Assembly (NCBI GenBank): GCA_963682055.1
Contig: OY821740.1
Coordinates: 12,424,814-12,488,813, forward strand
Reading direction: 5' to 3'
From: Primula veris
Lineage: Eukaryota > Streptophyta > Magnoliopsida > Ericales > Primulaceae
Length of the DNA: 64,000 nt
This document shows, in pieces, positions 11,471 to 22,712 of this stretch. The notes below the pieces were generated by a model that saw only the letters and a program-made list of their open reading frames with translations, made no database searches and was not told where the DNA came from. The position numbers were made by a program, and so were the translations under genes. Each line of letters begins with the position of its first letter. The stretch's first letter is position 1.

Positions 11471-11978
11471 AGTACAACAAAAAAATCCCATCTATGGTGG
11501 CTAAATACGGGGTTGTTTTTGCTAAATGGTTTCATTTCGTTTCCATTCAGCCATAAATGGAATGGTTCGGTCCAGTAGATCAGGTCCTTGATCGCTTAAA
11601 ACCAATAAAATAAAATCAAAGACACATTTTTTTGATTATTATGAATGCTTAATAAACCAACCTTCCGAAACAATTCATTCGGAAAAAATTATAGAGAAAA
11701 TTGTCATTTTTTACCTTAAAAAGTCTTGAACCTTTCATTGGTGATGAGCCAATTCTTCGTTTTAATTTAATAATACCTTTAAATGACATCATCTTTTCTA
11801 ATCCCCAATATATTTGCCTTAATCGTTGCTTGAAAATAAGCTATTTGCCTTTAATCGTTGCTTGAAAATAAGCAATGCCATTCTCCAATTCTATGCTAAA
11901 TATCTAATTAAAGAATATATAGAATTTGTTGTGTGACATATTAACTCACATTTAATTAAATTTGTTGTGCTGATAACG
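10291..11978. other. AT-rich intergenic stretch with simple repeats
   Basis: No gene is recognised. It holds a (TA)n run at 11426-11468 and a tandem pair of about 33 bp containing TTAATCGTTGCTTGAAAATA (about 11811-11875). Sequence near 10700-10890 loosely resembles the AAGCTTAAAAGCT-type repeats at 21726-22012. Confidence 0.55.
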
Positions 11979-12625
11979 TGTTGTAATACAACCATTGACA
12001 ATGTTTTTAGCGAGACACATTCCCATCATATCTCTCTTAAAATTGCCGAAATTAGGGAGAGTATCATGTTGTATACCTTTTACCACTGTGTACTCTTTTG
12101 TCCTTCGACTAGAGGTTTTTATCATTGGGTTTACTCTAGTAAGGTTTTGATGATGAACCTGTTTTGTGGTTGATCCCTACTACTACCATTGTTGCACTCT
12201 TTTTTCCTTCGATAAGAGATTTTCCCATTGATTTTGCTCTGGTAAGGTTTTGATGAGACACATTATTTTGTGGTTAGTTACTTACATAATATTTCGACCT
12301 ATATCATTCGGCTACACAGTTTCTCCTAGGTACCGGTTTTGTCCCAGACTGGGTTTTCCGTCCCTAAGGTTTTTATGTGTTTAGCACTGCGAATGAATTC
12401 GACTCAGATCGACTGCCTGAAGACGAAGAATTCAAGACGTAAATATTATTAGACTCTTGGACTTGTACTTTATGAGTCAAAGTGGGCTTGTAACCCTATC
12501 CATCTATCTAAAAAGGGTTATGGGTCTTATATTTTACATTTATTTATATTAATAAATACCAGTTGTTTCATCTATCTCTCTACTTCTGTCTCTCTTAATA
12601 CGTAACTAATAGTTGTATTACAACA
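11979..12625 (+). mobile_element. Copia 3'-end fragment bounded by 14-bp inverted LTR tips
   Basis: Positions about 12000-12440 are a diverged copy of 3730-4165, including the CCCATTG.TTTGCTCT-AAGGTTTTGATGAG units. Positions 12441-12625 match the LTR 4188-4378 but lack its first bases and the purine tract. The left edge 11979-11992 (TGTTGTAATACAAC) is the exact reverse complement of the right edge 12612-12625. The fragment therefore carries a perfect 14-bp terminal inverted repeat made from LTR tips. No flanking target duplication was seen. Confidence 0.75.
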
Positions 12626-12676
12626 GAATTCAAATATCTAATATATCCTCCTTTTTCATGGAGGTCTCCATATTTA

Positions 12677-12741
<65 letters not shown>

Positions 12742-13027
12742 ACTACCCACATATTTTAATCTACTTTTCTTTTTATCTTGTATTCTTTATAAAAACCTTT
12801 ATTGAGACTTCTATAAACCAATGAGAAAATAAAAATAAATAAATTTGTTGCTAATGCAATTTTGTTTGACCTTAGATACTAATGTTGTTTTGAATATTTT
12901 ATGTTTTATTTATTGAATCTTAAATACAAATGCCTATTTTGTTTTTTTAAGCTTTTACTATTTTGATAATTCTGTTTATTCTATGTATGATATTGTTATC
13001 TTTTCATTTTTATTAGAGTTAATTTAT
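12626..13027. other. AT-rich spacer with long (AT)n microsatellite
   Basis: Positions 12680-12736 are an uninterrupted AT dinucleotide run of almost 30 units. Nothing else was recognised in this stretch. Confidence 0.8.
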
Positions 13028-13318
13028 GTTTATTATATTCAAATATCAACACATTTCATTTTAGTATACTATACTATCAATTTTTTAATTAGTAAACTGA
13101 ATGTAACATTTTCTCCCAAGTAGTATACTTTCGTCCAATTTAATCATTAAAGTACTAAATTAAATAAGTTGGATGAGGAGGGTGTTTTGGTACTTTAATG
13201 ATATAATTGGAAAAAAATATACCAATCGGAGCATAAACTTAAATTCGGTATGCTATTAAAAAATATTGATAGTATAGTATACCCAAACAAAACGTGTTAA
13301 TAGATAAATATACTAAAC
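13028..13318. mobile_element. Foldback element, about 290 bp
   Basis: The left half (GTTTATTATATTCAAATATC, TAGTATACTATACTATCAAT, CATTAAAGTAC) and right half (GTACTTTAATGATATAATTG, ATTGATAGTATAGTATACCC, ATATACTAAAC) are reverse complements over almost their full length. A spacer of about 35 bp lies near 13140-13175. This is a MITE-like hairpin without coding capacity; I could not define its target duplication. Confidence 0.75.
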
Positions 13319-13369
13319 ATTAATCAACCATTTTTAATAGGATATGTAAAGTGATCTTAATCAGAAAAT

Positions 13370-13830
13370 AATGGATCTTACTTGGTTTTCACTAGGAACT
13401 TGAGTAAGAAGTAGATCTTTTAAGGGGTTTCGATAATTTGAAAGTGAGAATTCCCCTGTTTATCTTTATTTGAGCGAATAATTGATCTGAAACGAAGCAC
13501 TTCGTCTATGGGCATTGTAGAAAGGATAGAATATGACCCTAATCGTTCTTCTCAAATCGCTCTAGTACGATGGATCGAGGGGGCTTCTACTTCTTCAATT
13601 TTTAGAATTTTTATTCTGTAAACTTGGTTTTGGAACGGGCACCGTGACACATGGCCAACCGACCACTAGTGCTTAAAAAATGGTACTCAAATATGACTCT
13701 TCTTAAAGAGGAACTACGGACCTATCTGAAGAAGGGTACGACGGGAAAGAAAGCTTCAGGCAGATCAATAAATCTTTCGTTCCTTTCCTCTCTTTTTGAG
13801 CTTGGTCTTTCGTTAGGGATGTCATAAATT
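13370..13830 (+). other. Mitochondrial DNA insert (NUMT) with rpl2 fragment
   Basis: This stretch is less AT-rich than its surroundings and contains a clear piece of plant mitochondrial rpl2 (13475-13621). Neighbouring sequence such as GGCACCGTGACACATGGCC looks organellar, but I cannot assign it. Borders are estimated from the change in base composition. Confidence 0.65.
13475..13621 (+). pseudogene. rpl2: Mitochondrial ribosomal protein L2 fragment
   Basis: The frame reads IDLKRSTSSMGIVERIEYD and then NRSSQIALVRWIEG, which matches the N-terminal part of plant mitochondrial rpl2 almost residue for residue. It then runs on for about 12 unrelated codons to a stop at 13619. The preceding start region and the whole C-terminal RNA-binding part are absent. 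In the nucleus, without a transit peptide, this is a non-functional NUMT. Confidence 0.85.
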
Positions 13831-14529
13831 TATTATTATTATTATATTATGAAAGTAGATGGATAACAACAGGAAAACTAGGTTTATACAAAAACAGAAT
13901 GACCAAATAAAGTTGTAAAATTCCCCGTAGATTTATAACAAAAAATCTGCCTGTCCTTGAATTCTTAAATACTAAATTTGACTGTATTTTTAAGATTTTA
14001 ATAAAATAATGATCTTTATAATAGCATTATTTGAGAACAAAATGATCAAATAAAGTATGCGAAGAAGGAGAGATAAACTTGCCACAAATTAGGGCTATTT
14101 AAAACGAAATATTTCTAAAATTATATTCATCAATTTTTTATATTTATAGTATAAGAAACTTTTAACCGTCCAACTACTCTTATTAAAATGGTTAAACTAA
14201 TTTTTTTTTTTTAAATTAAATCATTTACTTCAACATGTCAAGTAAATGGTGAAGTTTTGATTCGTTTTTCTCTCCATTTCATCGATATTAATGTTAGGTT
14301 TTTTAAGTACCAGATGTGGTAGAGCTTTTAAAATACTGGAAATGACCATGAATAGTAATGTCTGACTCATAACTATGTGAATATAATATTTAAAATAATT
14401 AGTTTAACGATTCAGAAAGAGCTAGTGATGCAACTTGTTATTCGCTTAAATTTCATTTGAGTGTAATATATAATAAATAAACTTAAACACCAAAAAAAAT
14501 GTAATTAATTATCTACAACTAGCAGTTTA
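13831..14529. other. AT-rich intergenic stretch
   Basis: No gene, tRNA or defined repeat is seen. There are short A and T homopolymers only. It forms the outer upstream flank of the ancestral CCT1 promoter. Confidence 0.6.
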
Positions 14530-14773
14530 GCATGCTCTTTCCGTTTCAAAATATAAGTTATGTATAATATTTTGGATTGTTATACAATATAAGTCCACTT
14601 TATCAAAATAGAAAAAAATGTTATGTAAGATTACATATTTGGCCATACTTTTAATTTATAAAATAATATGTATTAATAAGAATGAAGGTAAAAATTTAAA
14701 AAAAATATGTAAAAATGGTGTTATATTAATAAGTTGAGTTTCACTGGCCAAATTTGAAATGGAGGGATTATAT
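14530..14773. mobile_element. Decayed Stowaway-like MITE
   Basis: The left end CTCTTTCCGTTTCAAAATAT and right end AAATTTGAAATGGAGGGATT are inverted repeats of the CTCCCTCCGTTTCAAA type. The middle is AT-rich and non-coding. It ends two bases before the left 125-bp repeat, so it probably belonged to the original CCT1 upstream region. Confidence 0.65.
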
Positions 14774-14775
14774 CA

Positions 14776-14900
14776 TAATATTGAAAATTCAATAAAACGA
14801 CGGCGTAAAAGTGTTGAAAAGGAAAACCCTTTGCGCTCTCTCTCTCTCTCTCGCTTATAATTTTAATCACTCTCCCTCACTATATAGCAGCAACCGCGGC
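14776..14900 (+). repeat. Left 125-bp direct repeat: copy of the CCT1 core promoter
   Basis: Aligned by eye with 22889-23013, all 125 positions match except one (A here, G there, in CGGCGTAAAAG versus CGGCGTAGAAG). It contains a CT-rich tract of 17 bases and TATATA at 14881-14886, and runs directly into the left end of the MULE. The right copy is the present core promoter of CCT1. This is far longer than any target duplication expected for Mutator-like transposons (8-11 bp). Confidence 0.95.
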
Positions 14901-15153
14901 GAGATTTTTTCTAAAATGGCCCACTGCCACGCAGAAATTACTATTTTAGCATACTTTATCAATAAATTGCAATTTTGGCCTACTCTATCTCGCTGTTCGG
15001 ATCAGCGAGATAGAGTCTACTCTATCTCATAGAGTCTACTCTATCTCGCTTTTCCAAATAGCGAGATAGAGTCTACAGTGTAATCTATCTCGCTTTTCGG
15101 ATCAGCGAGATAGAGTTTACTCTATCTCGCTTTTCCAATCAGCGAGATAGAGT
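14901..15153 (+). repeat. Left terminal inverted repeat with four palindromes
   Basis: The first 95 bases match the inverse of the right end. Then follow four hairpin-forming palindromes whose arms are CTATCTCGCT and AGCGAGATAG around a loop of about 6-9 bases (near 14982-15016, 15039-15072, 15083-15116 and 15119-15153). They may be transposase binding sites, by analogy with the repeated sites in Mutator termini; that is inference. Confidence 0.85.
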
Positions 15154-15335
15154 CTAATATATTACCCCGACTTGCCTTATCTCTTACCATCTTCCACCAA
15201 ACAAAATTCCAGAGACCAAACAAAATTCCAGAGACTCAAAGCTCCAAACAAAATACCACAGGCTCAAAGCTCATACCATTCTTCCCCAAAAAAACCCATA
15301 AACCACATACTCACAAACCACAAATTACTTAGATC
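15154..15335 (+). promoter_or_regulatory. Presumed 5' leader of the MULE transposase
   Basis: No ORF lies here. A tandem ACCAAACAAAATTCCAGAGA motif (about 15196-15236) and an A/C-rich stretch lead to the ATG at 15336. No TATA box is obvious here. The nearest good TATATA lies in the captured CCT1 promoter at 14881-14886, so transcription might start there; that is untested inference. Confidence 0.4.
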
Positions 15336-18046
15336 ATGGTAGTTCCTTCATTATTTTGTTTTTGGGGTGGTGAAATGGTTCAAAATAACGAAGAAGGTTT
15401 ATCATATACTATTCCTCATCGAAAAGTTTTTAAGGTATGTAGAAACATTGGATATGAACAATTATTGCAAAAATTGTTTGAAAAAATAGGGATCTCTTCA
15501 AATTCTAATCGGTTGAAATTAACTTGTCGTTTTCCATATCCGACCACATTTAATCATTTCAAATACATGCCACTTTGTATTGAAGATGATGACACTGTCA
15601 CTGCGATGTTGGATTTAACTAATCAAAATGAAAGAACATTTGTTGAGCTATATGTCGAAATAGAGCAATTGCATATCCCATATCAAAATTACGAATCTTT
15701 TACACATACATCTCTTGACATTCCCACACATTCTAATGCACCCAACGAAACAACATATCCTTTTTATACACCCGTAGATGAAGCAGGTAGCTCGAGAAGG
15801 AGAAACCCCCTTCGTAAGACATCACATGTTATTTCGACAACACCTTCTTCCGAGGCAATTAGGCGATTGACAGAAAATGATAACATTGGGGAGACAGAAA
15901 ATTTTTCATATGAATATATATGGGGTGATTTAGATGAAAACGAGGACGATGATCCTGATTTTAGAGGAGATGATGAAGACGAAGAAGACGGATATGAGAG
16001 CGGTGAGGGGGAAGAAGAACAACAAAATACTTTACCTACTAGGAGTTATGATACCCCATTTCAAATGCCCCTGAATATGAGTTATGAAAATGATAGAGTT
16101 GGTGGTTTTGAATGGCCGGAACACATACCAGATGGAATTCCACTACATCAACAAATGTCAAGTTACATTACTCAACCTGGCACCTTTGACATGTATAACC
16201 AGTGGGAAAAACAACGATTTGTAATTTATCCTGGAAATTGGGATCCCGAGTTTGATGAACCATTTATTGGTCTTTGTTTTAGAGACCAAGATATGATGAA
16301 AAAAGGGATGAAATTATGGTCTATCAAACGAAATCGACATTTTGTCTCACATAGGAGCAAAGGAGAATTTTGGGAAGTACGATGTAAATATGTTACGGAA
16401 TCAGAAAATAGTTGTAAATGGAGGATTCGAGGATCGTATAGGAAAAAGCACGGCTTTTATGAAGTTTCTAAATACCAGGGTCCTCATACTTGTGTCCATA
16501 GGGTTGTAACAAACGACCACCCACAAATTGATGCTAATCTTGTTGCATTAACAATTCAAAAGGCTATTGAAGAGGATCCCACGGCTAACCTCAAGGCACT
16601 TAAGAATATCGTGGAAGGGCGTTTTAACAAAGTGGTTTCCTACAAGAAATTATGGGTAGGTAAACAAAAGGCGGTAGCGAACATATTTGGTAATTGGGAA
16701 AGTTCATATGGTGTATTACCGAAGTTTATGCTAGCAATTCAGAAATACAATCCAGGAACCATAGCTCATTACGCAACGAAGCCATCTTATGACACAAATG
16801 GAAAATTTCTCAACGAGGTACTGGATAATTTTTTTTTTACGTTTCCACAAGTAATTCAGGCTTTCCAACATTGTAGACCTGTAATCGAGATTGACGCAAC
16901 CCACTTGTATGGAAAGTACAAAGGAAAGTTGTTGTTAGCAATGACTTTTAATGCGGATAATCGTGTATTTCCTATTGCTTGTGGTTTCGTTGAAGAGGAA
17001 AGCTCAGAAGCATGGATCTATTTTCTCCAAAATCTTATGTTTTACGTGATTAAAGACCGAGAAGACATATGTTTGGTTTCAGATCGTCATGCAGGTATTT
17101 TAAGTGCAGTTAATAATGTTTGGGAAGGTCCTGGTTTTGTTCACCGATATTGTGCAAATCATTTTTATGAAAATTTTAGAAAGGCCTTTAGAGGAGAACC
17201 TGGTTTACACAAAATTGTAAAAGATGCTATTTGGGAGCTTCAAGAAAAAAATGGGTTAAAATTATGTCCGAAATTGAAAAAATGAACCCTGCAACGCACA
17301 TATGGTTACTTAATGAACCTGTACAAAAATGGACCAATTTACATGATAGAGGTCGAAGGCATGGTGCAATGACAACAAACATGGTCGAAATATTTAATAA
17401 TGTTTTAAAAGGTGCTCGTTGTTTACCGATCACAGCTGCTGTACAACTTATTTTTTATAAGTTAGTGCAACTTTTTTGCGATCGAAGAAATCTTGTGGTT
17501 GCGATGAGAAACAATGGCATAAGATTTGGTCCCAAAATTCAAGAGAAAATTGATAAACGTATGTCTCGCAGCGGACACAGCACTGTAGTTTTTGATATGC
17601 CCACTGGAAATTATTCGGTAAAAACATCTTCAAGGTTCTCTCGGGGAGGAAATACACAAGTAGTGAATGCGTTTACTTCTGAATGTGATTGTGGAAAATG
17701 GCAAAGTGATAAAATTCCATGTTCGCACGTACATGCCATATGCGCCTCTCAACATTTTGATTGGGAAACATTTGTATCTCCGTTTTACAAGATTGATCGG
17801 TACGAGTCAACTTATGCACCACAGTTTTATCCTCTACGAGATGAGGCGTACTGGGACCAATGCGATATGATACTTCTACCTGATATTTCTCGGATACGTG
17901 GAAAAGGACGCCCTAGATCTATTCGTATTCGTAACGGAATGGATACTTCTACAAGAACCAGGCAAATAACATGTAGTAGTTGTCAAGTACAAGGACATGA
18001 TACCAGAACTTGTCCTAACCCATCTGCACATCGTCGACGATATTAG
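15336..18046 (+). pseudogene. MULE (MuDR-type) transposase, one frame break
   Basis: The first frame (649 codons, 15336-17285) holds an N-terminal PB1-like region, an acidic stretch (DENEDDDPDFRGDDEDEE), a MuDR DNA-binding domain (FRDQDMMKKGMKLWSIKRNR) and the MULE catalytic core with Asp520 (EIDATHLYG) and Asp583 (LVSDRHAGI). The frame then moves by -1 near the seven As at 17245-17251. The second frame continues to 18046 with the catalytic-Glu region (NMVEIFNN), the SWIM zinc finger (CDCGKWQSDKIPCSHVHAIC) and a terminal zinc knuckle (CSSCQVQGHDTRTCPN). Neither frame alone has the full DDE triad. The total, about 900 residues, is normal for the family. A one-base deletion is the simplest explanation. 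The sequence A-AAA-AAT at 17246-17252 is in the correct register for -1 slippage, so programmed frameshifting cannot be excluded. Confidence 0.92.
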
Positions 18047-18673
18047 ATAACCTTTCGAAACTTATTTTGTAATTGAAATTTATTTATGTATTTTCTATTC
18101 AGTTTGCTTATGTGTATTTCCTATCTGTGTATTTTATTATGTATCTGGAATTTCAATGTATCGCTATGTGTGTACTTTGTAATTGAAATTTCTTTATGTA
18201 TTTTCTATACATTTTGTTATATTCAAAACAATTGCGCAAATAAAATGTCGAGCGAAAAATTCGCTATAGTTTTGCTTAAAAATGGATCATCGCCACAAAT
18301 AAAATTAAAACCTGTGATCAACCCAATAATTTACATCTAATACCAACAAGCAACACCAACACCGCAATAATAACATTTAATATGATGAACACAACAATAA
18401 TAACACGTAATATGAACAAAATAACCATTCGAACAAACCATTCAACATAAGATAAAATAATAAATAAAATTAAACATTAACATCTACTCACGAGACGACC
18501 AAATGCTCTTTTCCATTTTTGAGACATACCATTTTACAAAATAACTTAATCATCATCGTATTTAAAGTACTCCAATATCAAACGACAATTTAACATATTA
18601 GTACATAAACACTACGAAATTTTAAAATTACACCCCCTCCCTCCAACCTTTCACGTGTTCCCTCTCATCTCGA
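18047..18673. other. Convergent 3' regions of the MULE transposase and PMD genes
   Basis: This is AT-rich sequence between two stop codons facing each other. It must hold both polyadenylation regions. No further coding sequence is recognised; the 84-residue ORF at 18086 has no family features. Confidence 0.6.
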
Positions 18674-21121
18674 CTATCTCTCATCTCGACTATGACACAA
18701 TCCCGAGGAGCCACCATGTTTATAAATATTGGCAGGCGTGCTTTCAATAAGCATATTGTCAACCCACTCATTATTTGAGTCTTCTTGATTTTCTTGTGAT
18801 TCCTGGTGATAGTTATGTGACTCGTGTCGATTATGTTGCTGTAGTTGTGTAATATCCATGTGCAGCTGTGAAAACACATCTTCAAGATAGGATACCATTC
18901 GTTGATTGTTAACTGCCTGAAACTCGTTATAGGAAGCCAAAAGAGCCGATTGCTGTGAAAGAAAAAAACAAAGAATTAGTAAATAAATCCGAGTTCAAGT
19001 CCCTGTTCTCATTTTATGCTGAAAAAGGTTCCAGCATGGGAAATCCTTCTTAGTTAGATTCAAATTCCAAAAGGTTCCAGCATACAGATTGATAAATAAC
19101 TTGAAAAACAAATATGGGAAATCCTTCTTATTGTTACTGTAACTCTTTAAATCCAGGAATTCAAACTCAGTGAAAAACCTGTGACGATTCAAAAGCTTTT
19201 CGATTCCAAAACTTTTGTCATATATGCTTAATTCTCGATGTAAAACACGGACACAAAACCTGTCTGAAAAGGCTTTTGTAAACCTCGATGTTATGCTAAA
19301 AGTGAAAATATTAGGGAAGCATCAATTTTTTTTTCCTCTTGTACTTGCAGAAACTTGAAATAATAATCATTCTAAAATCTGAAGTTTTGCTATGTGTATT
19401 ATAAAAATGGACTACAGCTAACTAATTAGGGAAGCATCAACTTCCTACAATTTACGCATTCAGCCAAAATAATGCTATGTTTAAGAGGGCTACAACTAAT
19501 TTAAGAGGGCTACCAGAAAATAATCTTACCATCAAGGTAATTGCCGAGGCCATGGGCTGAAAACCTTTCTCTGGCACAAAATTAACTTGACGCATAACTA
19601 GACGTGTAATTTTCTTATACCATGCCATATATTCCATATTTACTGGCATCAAACCTTGATGGTAATCCCCCTCTACAAGTGAGTCATGTCGGTTGTCCCA
19701 TTGTGCTACAAAATCTTTCCACTTCTTCGCCTATTTCGTAGCTGTATTACCTTGGCCACTATGTTCATGTAATGTATAGTTTTTCAAACATGCTTGTGGA
19801 ATACCTTGCCTCATACCAAATTGTCGTAGAACTCTATCAGGATTATAGTGCTCAACAAACTCAAAACAAATAAGAGGGACTTTCGCACGCCAAATTTCTT
19901 TCCCAGCACAACAATAATTTGGCAGATCGTCTAAAATATCATCATAAGGCAACCATATCACCTATTTAGAGCAAACAAGTCATATAGGCATGTTGTCTAA
20001 ACAAGTCATAATTGAATGATAAAAATCAAACTTGATATATTTAAAAAGTCCATAATTAATAGTTTATAAATGATAAAATACTAAAATACCTGATCGTCTC
20101 TCATCAAGTCAAATTGGTCTCGGAAATGTCGCAAGTTATGTCCTACTGCATCAGGATTATACATCTTTCCAGCAAACATCCATCTGAAATATATACATAT
20201 ATATAATTATATATTATGACGATCGATTAGTAAAACATACATAGATTCAGGAAAAAAGAATACTATAGCGGGAAAAAATATTCACCTGTATCCGTAAGTA
20301 TAGGTAGGCAATGCAGGGTCTTCTATAGCGGGAAAATCTATTAACTTATTCAATTGGACAGGCCTAATAGAAGGAAAGCGTATCCAAGCCCATAGTTGTA
20401 GCAATATTAGTGGTCCGGCAATATCACTAGTACCATTCGCTGCATCACACATCTGACGGTACAAGACTGCCAATATAGCAGATCCCCAACTATAATTCTT
20501 ACATTGATCTAAATCTTCGAGAAAATAAAGGTACCTGAGTTTTACCGAGTTGCCACTTTTATCTGATAAATATTGACCCCCAAGTAATAATAAAATTGTG
20601 GCTCGAGTACGACATCGAATCTGCTCTTCGGTAGAATTCGGTTGCAATGGATTAGCTGCAATCCAATCACGTAGCCAACTCATTTTAAGTTTCGTACCAA
20701 CCACATTGTCCCCAGGATCCACCCCAATCAATTGACGACAAATGCCTCTCCATTGATCTTTTTTAAATATGTAATCATCCGAAATTATCGGCTTTCAGTC
20801 AATTGGCACTCCTAATAATATTTCCACATCTTGTAATGTTACTGTGATTTCGCCTGGGGGCAAGTGAAAAGTATGTGTCTCAGGACGCCACCGTTCCACT
20901 AAGGCGGTTACTAACGGCCTATCTATTCTAGTAAACCCTAAGTGGTACATACCGTAAAAACCAGTTGAATATAAATACCGCTCAACACGACCATCCACTT
21001 CATAAACTTTATCATTGTTTCGGGTTTGCAAAGTATGTTCTACCGCTTTCTCCCAAATATTTTCCGATCTATGTAAATCTTGTTGCCACAACACAGATGG
21101 ATCAATTGGACTCGGGTTCAT
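18674..21121 (-). pseudogene. Plant mobile domain (PMD, aminotransferase-like) gene with two nonsense codons
   Basis: Four exons join in phase on the minus strand: 21121-20286, 20183-20090, 19961-19530 and 18952-18674, with GT/AG sites throughout, for 546 codons. Exon 1 has the PMD hallmarks: YLYSTGFYGMYHLG, LVERWRPETHTFHLPPGEIT and LQDVEILLGVPID. Later exons have the WAWIRFPSIRP region and IWLPYDDI. Stops in frame are TGA at 20797-20795, where a Trp is expected right after GVPID, and TAG in exon 3 near 19733. PMD proteins such as MAIN and MAIL1 act in silencing and meristem maintenance, and relatives often ride in transposons. Here the gene lies inside the MULE, tail to tail with the transposase. 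It is probably dead in this copy, though the spliced frame is otherwise well kept. Confidence 0.9.
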
Positions 21122-22712
21122 CACAACCTAAGTATACTATATAACAATAAAATTAAATAAGTTGACTGTAATGATAGTCGTAACTTAATGAACTCGCACC
21201 TTTATATTTTAAGTCTTTTATATATATTTTTCCTACTCCAAACATTGCAGTATCGTGGTGTTAAGCGAGCTTTTAACAAAATTAATATTGTATAGCTACA
21301 AGTCCCACTTGATTAATTAGTTAGAGCATATGTCTTTTTTTCCTTCAAAATTATAGTATGAGAAAATTACTAATCCAGATCCTCAGACACTGAAAAATTC
21401 ATTGCAAAAATGAAGCTAAGATAATAATCAGAGACAGAATAAACAAGTCGTTTTATATAGAGATTAGACAGCTTATTCCCTCTCAAAAGATAAATGTTCA
21501 ATATTAATCATCACATTACTCAACAACATGAAAGGAAATCACTAGAACAATCTTAAAACTGGAAGAACTGAAACAACAAAAATTAAACTCTCGCCAAGCT
21601 GCTTCTCAATAAATAGTTTCAACTTCCCACCGGATATATTGCTATTGATACCAGGTTTATGATATACTTACACCAAAAAATGATTCTGAAACAGGAAAAC
21701 CCAATCACAAAACAACATTTTAAAGAGTTTGTTTGGCTTCCGTTTGAAGAAAATAAGATTAATTATATCCTGTCGAAAAAGCGGCTTCTTACAGCTTTCC
21801 TAAGACTTTTTTAATCTATAAAACCAATAAAAAATCCGAGCTTTAAGCTTACCAGCCAAACACAACTTAGATTATGAGCCAAAAACAAGAAAGTGGGCTT
21901 CAAAGCTGAATTATATGATGTTGAAAAAACGGCTTCATACAGCTTTCCTAAGGCTTTTTGAGTCTATAAAACCAATAAAAAAAACTCAGCTTTAAGCTTA
22001 CCATCCAAATTAACTAAAAAACCCCCCAAACTTGTCCATAAAAAAAAAGATACATATGAAGTAAACAAAATCACTTCAGGAACCCAAACATATAAATACA
22101 GAGATCCAAAAAGAGAATAAAAAACAGATCTTTATCCCAATAAATCATCCAAACACAAAACCATAAACAAAAATAAAAAATACCCAATAAGCAGAAATCT
22201 AACCTGATTGGACAAACCCTATATTTGTTTTTCGCAAATTAACTTAATTGCGTATATAAGCCGCTGAAATAGAGGTGGGTTTTTTTTTTCTTTTGAAGTC
22301 AATTACCACAACCATTATAAACAATATCTGGAAAAAAAAAAACTTAATTAAAAAATGCAACAAGAATAAACCACACCAATTAGTCTATATGCCCTGAATT
22401 TTAATTTTGATCAATTATTATAATAAAATTAAAAAAAAAAACCCAGTATAAACAATACTTACGAAATTTAAGAGATGAGGAAATTATCTTGGATAATTGG
22501 ACAATAAGAGATTATGTGCTCTGTGGGTAATTTAAGAGATGAGGAAATTAAAGATGAGGAAATTACCTTGGATAATTTAAGAGATGAGGAAATTAAAGAG
22601 ATTATGTGCTCTGTGGGTTTGTTTGGGAAGAAGGTAGGAGGTTTGTGAATTGGTGTGTGTGTTTGGTTTGGTGCAAGATGGTAGGAAGTAAGGGTATTAT
22701 ATTAAACTCACT
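21122..22712. other. PMD upstream region with local tandem duplications
   Basis: No genes are seen. Two imperfect copies of a roughly 120-bp unit sharing ACAGCTTTCCTAAG and TATAAAACCAATAAAAAA lie at about 21726-21870 and 21896-22012. At 22464-22618 a short unit (TTTAAGAGATGAGGAAATTA plus GATTATGTGCTCTGTGGG) is repeated three to four times. The PMD promoter should lie here on the minus strand. Confidence 0.6.
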
